From contig CAMTDV010000017.1 of NCBI GenBank assembly GCA_947069175.1, forward strand, positions 45,827,137 through 45,891,136: 64,000 bases of DNA. The letters run 5' to 3'. Source of the DNA: Scalesia atractyloides (lineage: Eukaryota; Streptophyta; Magnoliopsida; Asterales; Asteraceae). Below, piece by piece: positions 43,232 to 55,364 of this stretch. Made by a program: the position numbers and the translations under genes. Numbering within the stretch: the first letter of the stretch is position 1; each line of letters opens with the position of its first letter. The notes beneath the pieces are model-generated. The model made no database searches, was not told the origin of the DNA, and worked only from the letters and a program-made list of their open reading frames with translations.

Positions 43232-44636
43232 TGCACTTGTTGTCCTAGAAATGTATGCATGGTGATTATATCTTCACCGTATCTTCCTATATCTTCCATT
43301 ATCCAAGGCAAATCTTCAAAACAAATCAAAACTCTCTCTCCTCTCTTGCATTTCAGCCGAACACCCCCTCTAATACACCCAATTCAGATTTTTGAAACCA
43401 AATCTTGAAGATCCAAACTCATTCCAAGGTGTTTTCAAGCTTATAAGAAGGTTTGGAGGTGATTCTAAGGAGATTCAAGCAAGAACCAAGCTTCATATCC
43501 TCATTTTCATTCAAAAACTTATTTGAATCTTGAAGGTATAACATTTTATTCCTCAAACAAATTCATGATTCATGGTGATGAAGATGATAGTGAAAGTTTC
43601 TCTTGTTATTAGATTTAAACACTAACTTGAAAACTAAAACAAATGGATTTTTAAATAAAATAAAAATGGATGTATGTATGTGTATATATATGGCCGTGAG
43701 TGTATATATATGTGTGTTAGATATTGTATTTTGATTTTAGATTAAATCTTGTTTGATCGGATTCTTGAAAGGTACATGCATGTGGGTTTTGGGTTACTGG
43801 TTTTTAAGTTGTTGCATATGCTTGAATGATAGTTAAAATGCAGGGTTTGATGATTTATACATGATATGATAAATGTCCATTCAAATCAGTAAATAAATAT
43901 GTAAAATAAAGTTATTTGATGTATGTTAAAGTTACAAAAAATTATGTCATAACCTGGTAGCTTTGCATGTTGTACTTTAGGCTTGAAAAGTAGTAAGTCG
44001 GGTGATATTTGCATGATTTTTGTTCTATTTATGAGACCTGCATATATATGATTAAAAATATTTTTTTATTAGATAATTTTTGTTATGTTAAAATATCAAG
44101 TCATGATGATTTGGGATGGTTACGGTAGAGTTCGGTACGAAACTACGCGTTAAAAACGGTAAAAATCGCCTTTTCATGTGATTTTTATAAAACAATTTTA
44201 GATCAGTAAATAAACTAAAATTTTTGATACAAAAATAAGTATTTTAACTTATATTAAGTATCTTTGGTGTTTTTTAGTCATATGTGACTTCCGACGGCTG
44301 AAACGATACCGAAAACGTTATATACGCATATTTCAATGTACACGAACATAGATTGTTCAAAAGTGAACTTGGTATATTATGATGTGATATGTGGTTATGA
44401 GAATGTGTTATTTCATATGATAGGTGATAACATGATAGTAGGAGTTTAAACTATGCATGTACACTTGTGCGGTTGAAACGCTGAATATCACATTATATGT
44501 GTAACTTGTTTGTCGAGCATGAAAATGATACATAGGTTAGCTAGATAAGTTAGTTCATTATGAATGCTTTACAAATGATAATATATATAAGTTAACAAAC
44601 TACGTGTATGACGATATTTGTTTATATGTTCACATT

Positions 44637-44644
<8 letters not shown>

Positions 44645-44692
<48 letters not shown>

Positions 44693-44705
44693 TATATATA
44701 TATAT
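44645..44705. repeat. (TA)n microsatellite in the 5' LTR of element G
   Basis: About 60 bases of TA repeat with one interruption. The matching place in the 3' LTR (about 62513-62526) has only about 14 bases. Confidence 0.95.
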
Positions 44706-46286
44706 TGCTTTTAAACGGGTGTGATAACGGATATAACCTATGAGGGTCACCACTAAAATCGTTCAAGTCGCGAAAATCTTAATATATATGAACACATATA
44801 TATAAATACGCCAACATAATAAAAATATAACTTTTCGAGTAAATCTCAAAGTTATGTGAAAATTCTAAGTACCGGAGAAACTTAGGTATTTTGTGAGTTT
44901 TGATTATTAAATCGTTCTTACTTAATTTAGGACGAATAAAAAATTTGAGGGATTGTGTTAACACATAAAAACACACCCAAAGGTGAGTACATAGTCTCCT
45001 CTTTTACGTTTTACAAATGTTTTAGGGTGAAACATATGTGCATAACTTTACTTTCTGTTTTCATGACATTATACATGTTTTGTTACATAGTACATATAAT
45101 ACACTATTTCAAAAAAAAAAATTTTTTACTTGACATATTGACTTAGTATGTCTAGTACATGGTTTTCAAACATATTCATGACATTCTTACATTGAAAATG
45201 ACATTTGATATGTTTAACGGGATAATAATACATTCACTAATAGTGATCGCGCAGACCGGTAGTATGTAATGGTACCATAGGACTTGACAAATCCCGTTCC
45301 AGCTCCCCAGGCTTGTTGGGCAGTGTTAGGGAATGACGGAATCCGATAATAGTTTTTTTCCTATAAACCTTGATCCTGATAAGGGTTTATGAGGCAGTGT
45401 CAAGGCTTGAATGTATGAGCTAAACAAATCTGTACATATCGATAAAAGCAATGGCATTCAAAACATAACTTTTGATTTCAACATTTGTTTATTCAAAGAC
45501 CTTGTTTTGTACAAGACAATTAAATATACAGAGCGTTATGCATTTGGTTTGAGTAAATACTATTTACTTGCCATTCAAGACATGGTTTATACTTGACATT
45601 AGACATTATTTACACATGACATTTGCCATTATTTAAACAAAACATTATTTGATGGTTATTGATAAGTGATTTAAATAATGAGACGTGTGTAATATGATAA
45701 AGGCACGGTGGATATGCCGCTGGTACTTCCTATATATAAGTGCTTTTATTATCTTACATACCGTGGCGTTATCTAAACCACTTTCACAAGGACAAGACAT
45801 GGCATATTTTATACATATTATTTTCATTTGGTTATTCACTTAACCATACAGCATTCTTTTATATCATCTGATTTTCATATTGATTTTCATTTGATTATAT
45901 AAAAGGAAACATTTTATAAGGTTCATGACTGCTTTTCGAAAACATTTCTTTTAACTTTCAAAGTCATGAATCATAAACACTAAACCTATGTTACTCACAG
46001 GCATTTTTATGCTGACGTATTTACTTTCACATATGTTTCAGGAGCGAATGTATGATGTGATCATGCTTCACTTAGGGCGACTTGGGCCTTAGAAATCTAA
46101 AATCAAGAAACTTATTATCTTTATGCTATGTTTCTGTTTGAATCAAGACAATGTAATAATTTATTTTTTATTTGTAAAACTAAACTCTATGTATCATGTG
46201 TTGTGAAACAATAATTCTGCCACACGACTCCCCGACGTTTCCGCCGCGGTTGGTTGCTTTACGCGGTCGGGGTGTGACAGAAAGTT

Positions 46287-46298
46287 TGGTATCAGAGC
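46287..46298 (+). promoter_or_regulatory. Primer binding site of element G (initiator tRNA-Met)
   Basis: TGGTATCAGAGC lies seven bases after the 5' LTR end. Confidence 0.93.
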
Positions 46299-46870
46299 TC
46301 ATGGTTATAGGGAATTACGTTATTAGTAATTCTTTGACCTAGACTATAACCTTTCTAGGACCCTAACACAAGTTACCTTGTGTTTAGATTTTTAAAGCAA
46401 TACCATCACCTATCCTTAGGTGATTACCAAAACAAGTACACAAATTTCAGATCCGTTTTGAAAATCAATCATCTATCCTTAGATGATTTGTTTTTAGGCC
46501 TTATGCCTTTAAAGTTTTCAAATCTCGTCAAAGTTTGGGTCTTAATAATGTGAACACGTGCAATCTGGAAGGGTGGGTGTTGTACCCTGAGTTTTCTGTC
46601 TAAGGCTAGAGTGTTCGTACAAATCCACATTATTGGACCAGTCACTCTTACCTGGGAACTCTTGGGGTGAGTGTCCACTTATAGGCTAAAGCATGTCTTC
46701 GCGATACATTATAAAAATCCATTTACTTTGATTAGTCGCTGTGTGTCATTTGTTTGCTTTGAGTAACGAACAAATGACTACCTTCTTATGTCCTGTCGAT
46801 ATTTTCAATATTTCTTTTGATTTTTCCAATGCCAATCTCACACATTTCCTTGTATTCCTTTTCATATAGA
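46299..46870 (+). other. 5' leader of element G
   Basis: 570 non-coding bases between PBS and gag. CTATCCTTAGATGAT-like words occur twice near 46410 and 46470; otherwise I see nothing. Confidence 0.6.
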
Positions 46871-47990
46871 ATGCCTCCTCGACGTGATCAAACTCAAGAT
46901 GCCGCTATGGCAGCCATGATCGCTCAGCAAATCGGTACTGTACTTCCGAACCTAGTAACCCAGTTAAACCAAGCAAACAACAATAACAATAACAATGCAC
47001 CTATTCCGTGCGACTTTAAGACATTCAATTTGGTAAACCGCTCCAATTTTCTGGGTCTGAAGGAGCTACTGGGCTCCTATAGTGGTTCGAGAGTCTCGAA
47101 AGCACGTTTCGTCCTGTTCAATGCCCGAATGAGTGAAAGATTGAGTTTGCATCCAGTGTATTTCAAAAAAGGGCGCTTACATGGTGGAAAAGTGTGATGA
47201 GAGATAGGGGTGTCGATGTGGCAATGGCTCAAACATGGGAAGAGCTTCGTGCTCTTATGATGAAGGAGTTTTGTCCTCGTCATGAATTACGGACAGTGGA
47301 AAACGAATTCCATGATCTTAAGCAAGATAGTGGAGAGCACCGTGCTTACACGGACCGATACGAAGAACTAAGCCTGCTGTGTCCCACCATGGTCACGCCT
47401 TTGGAAAACACAATTAAGAAGTACATAGATGGTCTTCCTGATCCTGTTCAGGATATTGTCACCGGTAGCAACCCTACCACTGTTAGACAAGCAATTGAGC
47501 TAGCTGCGACCTTGACTGAGTCTCAAGTCAAGAAGGGTAAACTCCAACGCAAGGGTGACAAGAAATTATCTGCCAAGACTGAGAAGCAGAAGGGAAAGAA
47601 GGCTGAAACCTCAAAGAAATCTGGGAAACGCAAGGCTTCCAAGAACTTTGTTGTTGTTGCACAGACCAATCAAGCTGCTCCTACCCAGTCACCCGCCAAG
47701 AAACCATATGTTGTACTGCACCTCTATGTAACAAGTGCAACTGTCATCATCAACCACATGTTCAGTGTCGTCTTTGCACCAACTATGGAAGAGTTGGCCA
47801 TTTGGCTAACTCATGTCGCTCTCCTCCTGCTCCGAATCAAGTGGTTCAAAATCCTGCCCAGCAGCCATCAAATCCTGCATGACCTCCCTTTTCGCCTGGG
47901 TCTTGCTACAATTGTGGGGAACTGGACCACTACTGGAACAATTGCCCGAAGTTGGCTAATGCGAACCCGGCTCATGGATGAGCATTCAAT
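46871..47990 (+). pseudogene. gag: Gag of element G
   Basis: The start is ATG at 46871 (MPPRRDQTQDAAMAAMIAQQ) with an Asn-rich stretch after it. Frameshifts near 47030 and 47130 disturb the N-terminal capsid; a readable Retrotrans_gag block follows from 47194 (EFCPRHELRTVENEF, then YEELSLLCPTMV). A Lys-rich region is at 47525-47650. The frame shifts near 47720; in another frame an intact CCHC zinc knuckle (CYNCGELDHYWNNCPK) lies at 47904-47951, and a Cys/His-rich stretch precedes it near 47720-47815. The protein would pack the RNA into particles. Confidence 0.82.
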
Positions 47991-49940
47991 ATCAATGCCA
48001 ACGAAGCGCGTGCCGACAACGAACTGGTTAACGGTACGTTCTATGTTAACAACCAACTTGCTTGTATTCTTTTTGATTCGGGTGCCGACAAGAGTTTTGT
48101 ATCACTAGCTTTTGAACCTTTACTTGCAAAGCCTAGAACAAAACTAGGAAAGCCTTTGACAATAGAGATAGCTAGTGGTGAACCCCTTGTACTCGATTCT
48201 ATCATTCGAAATTGCTAGTTGAACCTCAATAATCACCTTTTTCCCATTGATCTCACGCCAATGCAACTTAGGAGTTTTGATGTTATAGTAGGAATGGATT
48301 GATTGACCAAATTCCGTGCAGAGGTGGTTTGTTTTGACAAGATTTTTCGTGTGCCGCTTTCGACTGGTGAAACCTTAGAGGTTCGTGGAGAAAGGCCCAC
48401 TAGTAGCCTTAAATGCATGTCAAGCACCCAAGCACAAAGATACCTGCGAACGAATTACGTGGCTTTCATGGCATATGTCATAGAGGAGAAAGACGAGGGT
48501 AAGACTATTCAAGACATCCCCGTTGTTCGGGATTATCCTGAGGTGTTTTCTGAAGAGTTACCTGGTTTACCCCCAGCACGTCAAATTGAGTTTTGTATTG
48601 ACCTTGTACCTGGTGCCAACCCGATTGCCAAATCTCCATACCGTCTTGCACCGTCTGAGATGCAAGAGTTGTCGAAGCAGCAGCAGGAGTTATCTGACAA
48701 AGGATTTATTCGTCCGAGCTTTTCACCTTGGGGCACACCTATTCTATTTGTAAAGAAGAAGGATGGATCTTTCCGAATGTGTATCGATTACCGTGAGCAC
48801 AACAAACTCACTATCAAAAATAGATATCCCCTACCTCGTATTGATGATCTCTTTGACCAGCTTCAGGGTGCTACTTGCTTTTTGAATATCGATCTACGTT
48901 CTGGGTATCATCAGCTTCATGTACTCGAAAATATATTCCCAAGACTCCCTTCTGCACATGATATGGCCACTATGAGTTCACTGGTATGCCTTTCGGTTTA
49001 ACGAATGCTGCCGTCTTCATGGACTTGATGAATAGGGTTTGCAAGCCTTATGTAGTCAAGTTCATCATCGTTTTCATTGATGACATTTTGATTTATTCAA
49101 AGACTCGAGCTGACCACGAACAACATCTCCGTCTAACAATGGAACTCCTAAAGAAGGAACAACTCTTCGCTAAATTCTCCAAGTGTGAATTTTGGCTTAA
49201 GGAAGTTCAATTTTTGAGGCACATTGTCAACGAACAAGGTATACATGTAGATCCCACCAAAATTAGTGCGATTAAGGAATGGATACACCTACTACTCCTA
49301 CTGAGGTTCGTTCATTTCTGGGTCTCGCGGGTTTTACCGCCGTTTTATTGCAAACTTCTCCAAGATTGCGGTTCCTCTCACAGCCTTAACTCAAAAGAAC
49401 AAACCTTTTGAGTGGGGACCCAAACAAGAAGAAGCTTTTCAGACCTTGAAACAAAAACTCTGTGATGCTCCTGTGTTATCTTTACCTGAGGGAAACGACG
49501 ACTTTGTTGTATGTTGTGACGCATCAAACTTAGGCCTTGGTTGTGTTCTCATGCAAAGAAACAAAGTCATAGCCTAAGCGTCATGACAGTTGATGATCCA
49601 CGAGAAGAACTACACAACTCATGATCTTGAGTTAGGCGTTGTGGTTTTTGCTCTCAAGATTTGGAGACACTACCTTTACGGAACAAAATGTGTGGTTTTC
49701 AGTGACCACAAAAGTCTCCAACACATCTTCGACAAGAAAGAACTAAATATGAGACAACGACGTTGGGTTGAACTTTTAAACGACTACGACTGCGGGATTC
49801 GCTACTATCATGGCAAGGCGAATGTCGTAGCCGATGCGCTAAGTCAAAAAGAATGCGTTAAGCTTCATTGTGTTCAAGTTCGATCTGATAGCCAGCCCGC
49901 ATCTCTCAAACTCAACGTACATGTGTAACCCAAGGCTTGT
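47991..49940 (+). pseudogene. pol: Pol of element G, part 1: protease, RT and RNase H
   Basis: The aspartic protease has F-D-S-G-A-D with Asp at 48075-48077. Stops at about 48219 and 48300 lie between protease and RT. RT has KSPYRLAP near 48632, YPLPRIDD near 48823 and an intact FIDD box at 49073-49084. In the CIDYRE motif the usual Leu is His. The frame shifts near 48930, and at 48986 the FGLTNA motif lacks one or more codons before AVFMD. RNase H continues with CCDASN near 49515, a stop at 49575, then HDLELGVVVFALKIWRHYLY near 49620 and the DALSQKE end near 49835. Shifts near 49290 and 49410 are visible. Confidence 0.87.
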
Positions 49941-51324
49941 TGAAAAATGAACTACCACTTAATCTCGAGCTTCAACTCGAAACGAAAGACGAAGGGGTAC
50001 TCTATTTCATGAACCGTTTATGGGTTCCAAGTCAAGAAAATCTCCGCACCTTATTGATGGATGAAGCTCATAAGGTTCGATATTCCGTTCATCCTGGTGC
50101 AGACAAAATGTATAAGGATCTTCGAACCCAGTATTGGTGGCCGGGAATGAAGAAAGACATTGCCTTATACGTATCCAAATGCCTTACTTATCTCAAGGTC
50201 AAGGCAGAACATCAACATCCCTCTGGATTATTGGAACAACCAGAGATACCGGTTTGGAAATGGGAAAACATTGCCATGGATCTCATTACCAAATTACCGC
50301 GCACTCCTAGAGGTCATGATGCCATTTGGGTAGTCGTTGATCGTCTGACAAGATCTGTCCAGTTCTTGCCAATCCGTGAGGATTTATTTGCTGACAAGCT
50401 TGCCAAGATCTATGTAGATGAGATTGTATCCCGACATGGTGTTCCTTTGAACATCATATCTGACTGAGATGCTAGATTCTCACCTCACTTTTGGAGAACC
50501 ATGCAATCTGCTATGGGAACCCAACGCAATTTGAGCACAGCTTATCATCCTCAAACGGATGGACAATTTGAAAGAAAAATCCAGACACTAGGGGATATGC
50601 TTAGAGCTTGTGTGATCGATTTTGGTGGTAGTTGGGATTCGCATACCGTTGATCAAATTCTCCTACAACAATAGTTATTACTCCAGCATCAATATGGCTT
50701 CTTTCGAAGCTTTATACGGTCGAAAACGTCGTTCACCAGTCTGCTGGAATGAGATTGGTGAAGCTCAGCTCACCATACCTGAACTCATTCTAGAGATTAC
50801 AGACAAAGTCCAGAAAATTCGCGACAATAACAGCTAGAAGCCGTCAAAAGAGTTATGCGGATAAACAACGCAAGCCTTTGGAATTTCAAGTCGGTGATCA
50901 CGTCCTTCTCAAGGTACCCCCTTGGAAAGGTGTGGTAAGATTTGGAAAGAAAGGAAATCTTGCACCACGATACGTTGGACCATTCAAGATCGTTGAAAAA
51001 ATTAGAAAAGTAGCCTACAGACTTGAGCTACCTCCACAAGTTGGAAATGTTCATTCAACTTTCCATGTGTCCAATATTAGAAAGTATTTGGCTAATGAAA
51101 ACCTCCACATCCTCCTTGATGAAATTCATGTGGATAACACGATGCACTTCGTCGAAGAAGCTGTGGAAATTTTAGACCGTATGGTCAAGAAACTGAAGCG
51201 CAAACGCATACCGATAGTCAAAGTTCGCTGGGAATCCAAACGTGGCCAAGAGTATACTTGGGAACGAGAGGATCAAATGAAGGCGAAGTATCCACACCTT
51301 TTCTCACAAATTTCCTCTAATTAA
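49937..51324 (+). pseudogene. pol: Pol of element G, part 2: integrase with chromodomain
   Basis: The zinc region has His residues near 50070-50095 and the second Cys pair near 50178; its last Cys is replaced by Tyr (CLTYLK). The integrase core has Asp at 50279-50281, Asp at 50462-50464 and Glu at 50570-50572, exactly DD35E. A TGA at 50465-50467 directly follows the second Asp, likely from CGA (Arg). A shift occurs near 50670. The C-terminal part has the GPFKIVEKI motif near 50980 and STFHVSNIRKY near 51057, and ends in a chromodomain (about 51150-51310, with VKVRWESK and YTWERED). Chromodomains of this kind steer insertion to chromatin in this group. Confidence 0.88.
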
Positions 51325-51344
51325 ATTTCGGGACGAAATTTTCT

Positions 51345-51358
51345 AAACTAGGGGAGAT
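51345..51358 (+). promoter_or_regulatory. Polypurine tract of element G
   Basis: AAACTAGGGGAGAT lies directly before TGTGACACCC. Confidence 0.88.
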
Positions 51359-52542
51359 TGTGACACCCGGTTATTTTGGCCCTGTATTAGTGTGACATGT
51401 GTTATGATTAAATAAAAAGGAAAATTATATTAAATTTGATGTATTTTGATGTTATTCCACGTGTTAATAAATTTAAAGTTTATTAAAAATTATGTTGGCA
51501 ATTTTAAGATAAACGCTTATCTCGTAATGGTTAAAATGCGAAACGAACGTCGGTGACCGCCCGATTAATGTTAAAATCCTAAAAATAGTCCGTTATGATT
51601 AAAATAATATATTTAATCATATCCGTAAGGAAAAAATAATTAAATCGCTTAAAATCCCTATTTTTTGCGAATTTAAGCACGTACAACCAAATACGGGCAA
51701 CGCTGCTAGTCCAGACAAATAAAATATTATTTAGTAATATTTTGGTGAGTTTATTTTTATAGAGTGTTAAAAATAATTTAAAACGCGTTAAAACATGATT
51801 AAAACGCTAGGTAAAATACCCGGTAACCAGTAATAACCAGTTTTGGCAAACAATTTATATATATATGTATGTACGCGTGTATGGTGTGTGTGTGTAGAGA
51901 TGTGGCAGCCATATATCACTCTCTCTCTCCTCTCTCCTACACTTGTTGGCCTAGAAATGAATGCATGGTGATTATATCTTCACCATATCTTCCTATATCT
52001 TCCATTATCCAAGGCAAATCTTCAAACCAAATCAAAACTCTCTCTATCTCTTGCATTTCAGCCGAACACCCCCTCTAATACACCCAATTCAGATTTTTGA
52101 AACCAAATCTTTAAGATTCAAACTCATTCCGGGGTGTTTTTAAAGATTATATGAAGGTTTGGAGGTGATTCCAAAGAGATTCAAGCAAGAACCAAGCTTT
52201 ACATCCTCATTTTCATTCAAAAACTTACTTGAATCTTGAAGGTATAACATTTTATTCCTCAAACAAATTCATGATTATTGAATAATGAAGATGATAGTGA
52301 AAGTTTCTCTTGTTCTTGGATTTAAACACTAACTTGAAAACTAAAACAATTGGATTTTTAAATAAAATAAAAATGGATATATATGTGTGTTAGATATTGC
52401 ATTTTGATTCTAGATTAAATCTTGTTTGATCGGATTATTGAAAGGTTCATGCATGTGGGTTTTGGGTTACTAGTTTTTAAGTAGTTGGATGTGCGTGAAT
52501 GATAGTTAAATTTCAAGGGTTTGATGATTTATACATGATAAT
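51359..52542 (+). repeat. 3' LTR of element G, left part
   Basis: Matches 42638 to about 43870 of the 5' LTR, with small indels; it stops where element H begins. Confidence 0.92.
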
Positions 52543-53131
52543 TGTTTTGGTTAAAATTAGCAAAGCAATTTAGTGATCAAATTAGTTTTGTGAGGTAGTG
52601 TGCTAGCAGTGTTAATGAAGCTTTTATCAGTTTGCTAGTTTGTAAAAACACTTTTCAGGATACAGCTCAGGATATTGAGCTATATCAACAATCAAACAAT
52701 GAGCAAAAATATAAAGGTTGACACGAGATGTACGAGGAAAGCCCTTGATCAATCTAGATCTCCGGCATAAAACCTCGGGAGCTGACAATTGCCGCTGCCT
52801 TGTTTTTCTTATTGCTTAGAAATCAGGATACAATGTAGGATAATTCCCAGATCGTTGCTAAGTGTTACAAGAATTGCTAGTGTTGAGTGTTTGTGAGTAA
52901 TTATGAAAGTAAATGACAGAATTCGAGGATAGTGAGTGAATGTGTTGTGACCTATCGATCTGTTTATCCGATATTTATAGTTACAAAGAAAAACAAACTC
53001 TCCTAAAATGGTGGGATCCCTTGGAATATTCGCCAGTGAACGTTGTTGACCATGTATTGCGGAACAATGTCTTTCTTTCAACCATTTAGACTAAGTCTTC
53101 AGGTGAACAAGTCTCCATGAACGTTGTGATC
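52543..53131 (-). repeat. 3' LTR of element H (truncated)
   Basis: It matches 61002 to about 61592 of the 5' LTR. The last 150 bases of the intact LTR are missing: similarity stops at GTGATCCTG near 53131, followed by the antisense gene. A minus-strand TATA (TATAAATA) is at 52979-52972. Confidence 0.88.
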
Positions 53132-53162
53132 CTGTCTTATATCTTCTTTATGTTTTGTGCAG

Positions 53163-54317
53163 CTGACTTTAGAAAATTAGCACCTCCCCTCGCTAATTCA
53201 GAGAAGAGGATTAAAGCCATCTACCAGCTCCTGGAGTCCGAAAGAAGTTTCATTCTGCATCCAACATCTTCAACCCAACACTCAAGTTCGAACAGGTCTG
53301 GTAAGGATCCTGTTTGATATCCTGCATATTTTGTTAGACAGGATATTGAATTATTAAGTCTAAAGTTACCTCCCTGTATGCAGCATCAGCCAAGACCCCT
53401 GAGGTTTTCGATCTTGATGAATTGGATAGCTACACCGGACCTGCACCAGCGAAGAAAAAGTCAAGCTCCAAGCCTTCAACCGCATCGAAGCCTTCTTCCA
53501 GTTTAAAGCCCATCGTTGTCCCCAAGTCTTCTTTAGCTTCCAAGCCTCGGGCCTCTAGTTCCCGAAAGAGAAAGGATACTGACTCCCCCGCCGCTTCAGT
53601 TGAAGCCTCTCCTTCCTACGAGAACCTTGGGTTTGTAGAATCCAGCAGCCTCATGACTTCCCTTCTTAACCAGGTAAATATCCTCATCCTATATCCTGCA
53701 GGTATACGTTGGATTGATATCCTGGTTAATTATACTGACATTCATACCTGACATTATAGGGTCTCGAACGCCTGACACATCTCCAGGTCATGGCTTGTGA
53801 TTCTGTCAAGGCATTGGAGGTCAAACTAAAGAAGGCAGAGATCGCCAATGAGGATCAGAGGAAGATCACCGAGGCCATGTCACAGCATTACGAAGACAAA
53901 CTCAAGGCTATGATCCAGGATGCTAAGCTTGCCGAGGAGAAGGTAGCTCAAGAGGCTCAGGCTAAACTTGACGCCGCTCAGCTTCAACATGAACAAGATC
54001 TGATCGCCTACCGGGAAGGCCTCAAGGGTTCCGTTGTCATCTCCCTTCTTCAAGCTAGGCTAAAGATGGCTTATGAAGCCAGAGCCGTGGGCGTTGAATG
54101 CCCTACCTGAGACATTGAAGCTTGAGAGGCAAAACTGAAGGACCTTGGTGGCATATCCGTAGAGCACATTGCCAAACCGGCGGTTGAGGAGCCTCCCAAG
54201 GCGGTTGAAGCTATCGAGGATTCTTGGGCTGATGCTGGAGCGGATGCTAGTGGCGATGCTGGTCGGGATGCTGAGGGTACGGAGGCGGTGGAGGTTGGTG
54301 AAGATGCTGCTGTGTGA
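53163..54317 (+). pseudogene. Antisense spliced gene in element H (additional antisense ORF, 5' exons missing)
   Basis: On the plus strand, opposite to pol, three exons are readable: 53163-53300, 53384-53673 and 53760-54317. Introns 53301-53383 (GTAAGG...TGCAG) and 53674-53759 (GTAAAT...TATAG) have consensus ends, and both splices keep the frame (phase 1 and phase 0). A third acceptor (TTTTGTGCAG) ends at 53162, so earlier exons are lost. The product has a Ser/Lys/Pro-rich basic part, then a long coiled coil (53790-54060) and an acidic Ala-rich tail. Two TGA stops (54108-54110, 54120-54122) lie in exon 3. Proteins of this shape are annotated in plants as putative gypsy-type transposon proteins; the function is unknown. 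Confidence 0.72.
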
Positions 54318-55364
54318 GAGCATCGAAGTGGGCAATGATGGATATTATTGCTTAGGCCGGAGCCCACTTTTTTAATTCGAATGGCCTGTATTCCTTTAAA
54401 TAATTTTACTTTTCCTGCACTTGAACAATTTAAATTTCCTACACTTTAAACATTAGTACTTTGTGATGCCTTAAGGTGGAGGGATCCTGGGTTCCAGGAC
54501 GAAGCCTTTGCAAGACCCATCCACCAAGAATGTGACAAGGTCTAAAATGTCATCACTTGTGCAATAACTTTCAACTCCAACCTTGGAATCCTTTGCAATG
54601 TCCCCAGCATGGATGTCCCATGTCCGTGCAGGATATTGCTTCAATGTATGATATACTCGAGTATTTCTTCACTTAGTGACTATGCTTTGTAGCTTTTTCT
54701 TCACAAAAGAACGTGTATGAACATAATCATTATCTGCTATATCCTTAGAGTTTGTTAACAACTTTAGTTTCCCTGGGGATAAACATCTTGGGGTTAAACC
54801 TTTAGTATCATGGGGTTAAACCCTTGTTTTCGTGCGCTACAGGCAGGAGTGTATAAACTCCAAGACTTAGAAAGGTGAAAACCTTTAAACCTTAGAGAGT
54901 ATGAAAATACCCATTCGCGAGAGAGGATGATCAATCCTCATATACCTTAAGGATCCAGGATATAGCCAACAATAACGAAATTGTCAGCCACTGTTACATG
55001 AACTGGTCCTGCTATCTTGAACTATTCCTGGATACTTGCGCCCCAGGCGGGGTGTTTAAACCCAACTCAGAAGAAAGGTGAATACCTTCAAACCTGTGAA
55101 GGGATCTGAATCCCTTAAACGTGAGAGAGGGGGCCAATCCCCTAGTCTTTCGATCCGTCTTGAGTACATATCTTGGAGTAATATCCTGAAAAGTATCCTA
55201 CAAAACACCTTTAAACTAAGGTGGGTGGTAGCTTGGCGAACACCCCTCCGATGCTTAAGTTGGTATTGGGTTTCAAAGAATATTAAATTAAACATATTTA
55301 AAAGAGATAGAATTCATACCATCCTGAGTCAAAAAGTAAATCCTAAACTCACTTAAAATAAGCT
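54318..55364. other. Non-coding region between the antisense gene and integrase of H
   Basis: About 1 kb without a supportable gene. It contains two similar stretches about 200 bases apart (54850-54930 and 55050-55135), each with AGAAAGGTGAA..CCTT.AAACCT and a GAGAG motif. It serves as the 3' end of two converging frames. Confidence 0.55.

Larger units (their letters stand above)
42638..46279 (+). repeat. 5' LTR of element G
   Basis: It starts TGTGACACC and ends GGTGTGACA, 3642 bp. A TATA-rich stretch at 43141-43165 is followed by a pyrimidine patch (CTCTCTCTCTCCTCTCTCCT, 43212-43231), like a plant core promoter. A (TA)n run lies at 44645-44705. Possible splice signals inside are listed among the findings. 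Short peptides encoded here are not supported as genes. Confidence 0.93.

Noticed and set aside
43151..43408. Small Cys- and Ser-rich reading frame in the 5' LTR of G, also present in part at 51869
   Set aside because: It lies in the promoter-leader part of the LTR, the two LTR copies differ by indels in it, and the composition follows the TA and CT repeats. A secreted peptide is not supported.
44569..44766. Minus-strand frame with a long Ile-Tyr repeat
   Set aside because: It is the translation of the TA microsatellite.
46287..46298. TGGTATCAGAGC read as part of a tRNA gene
   Set aside because: It is complementary to the tRNA 3' end only; no tRNA body is present. The same holds for 27172-27187.
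47077..47283. Minus-strand frame opposite gag of G
   Set aside because: No domain or start context; it lies across gag.
53163..54317. Antisense gene in H taken as an independent host gene
   Set aside because: It lies wholly between pol and LTR of H, shares the CAGGAT word bias of H, and antisense frames at this place are known for the lineage.
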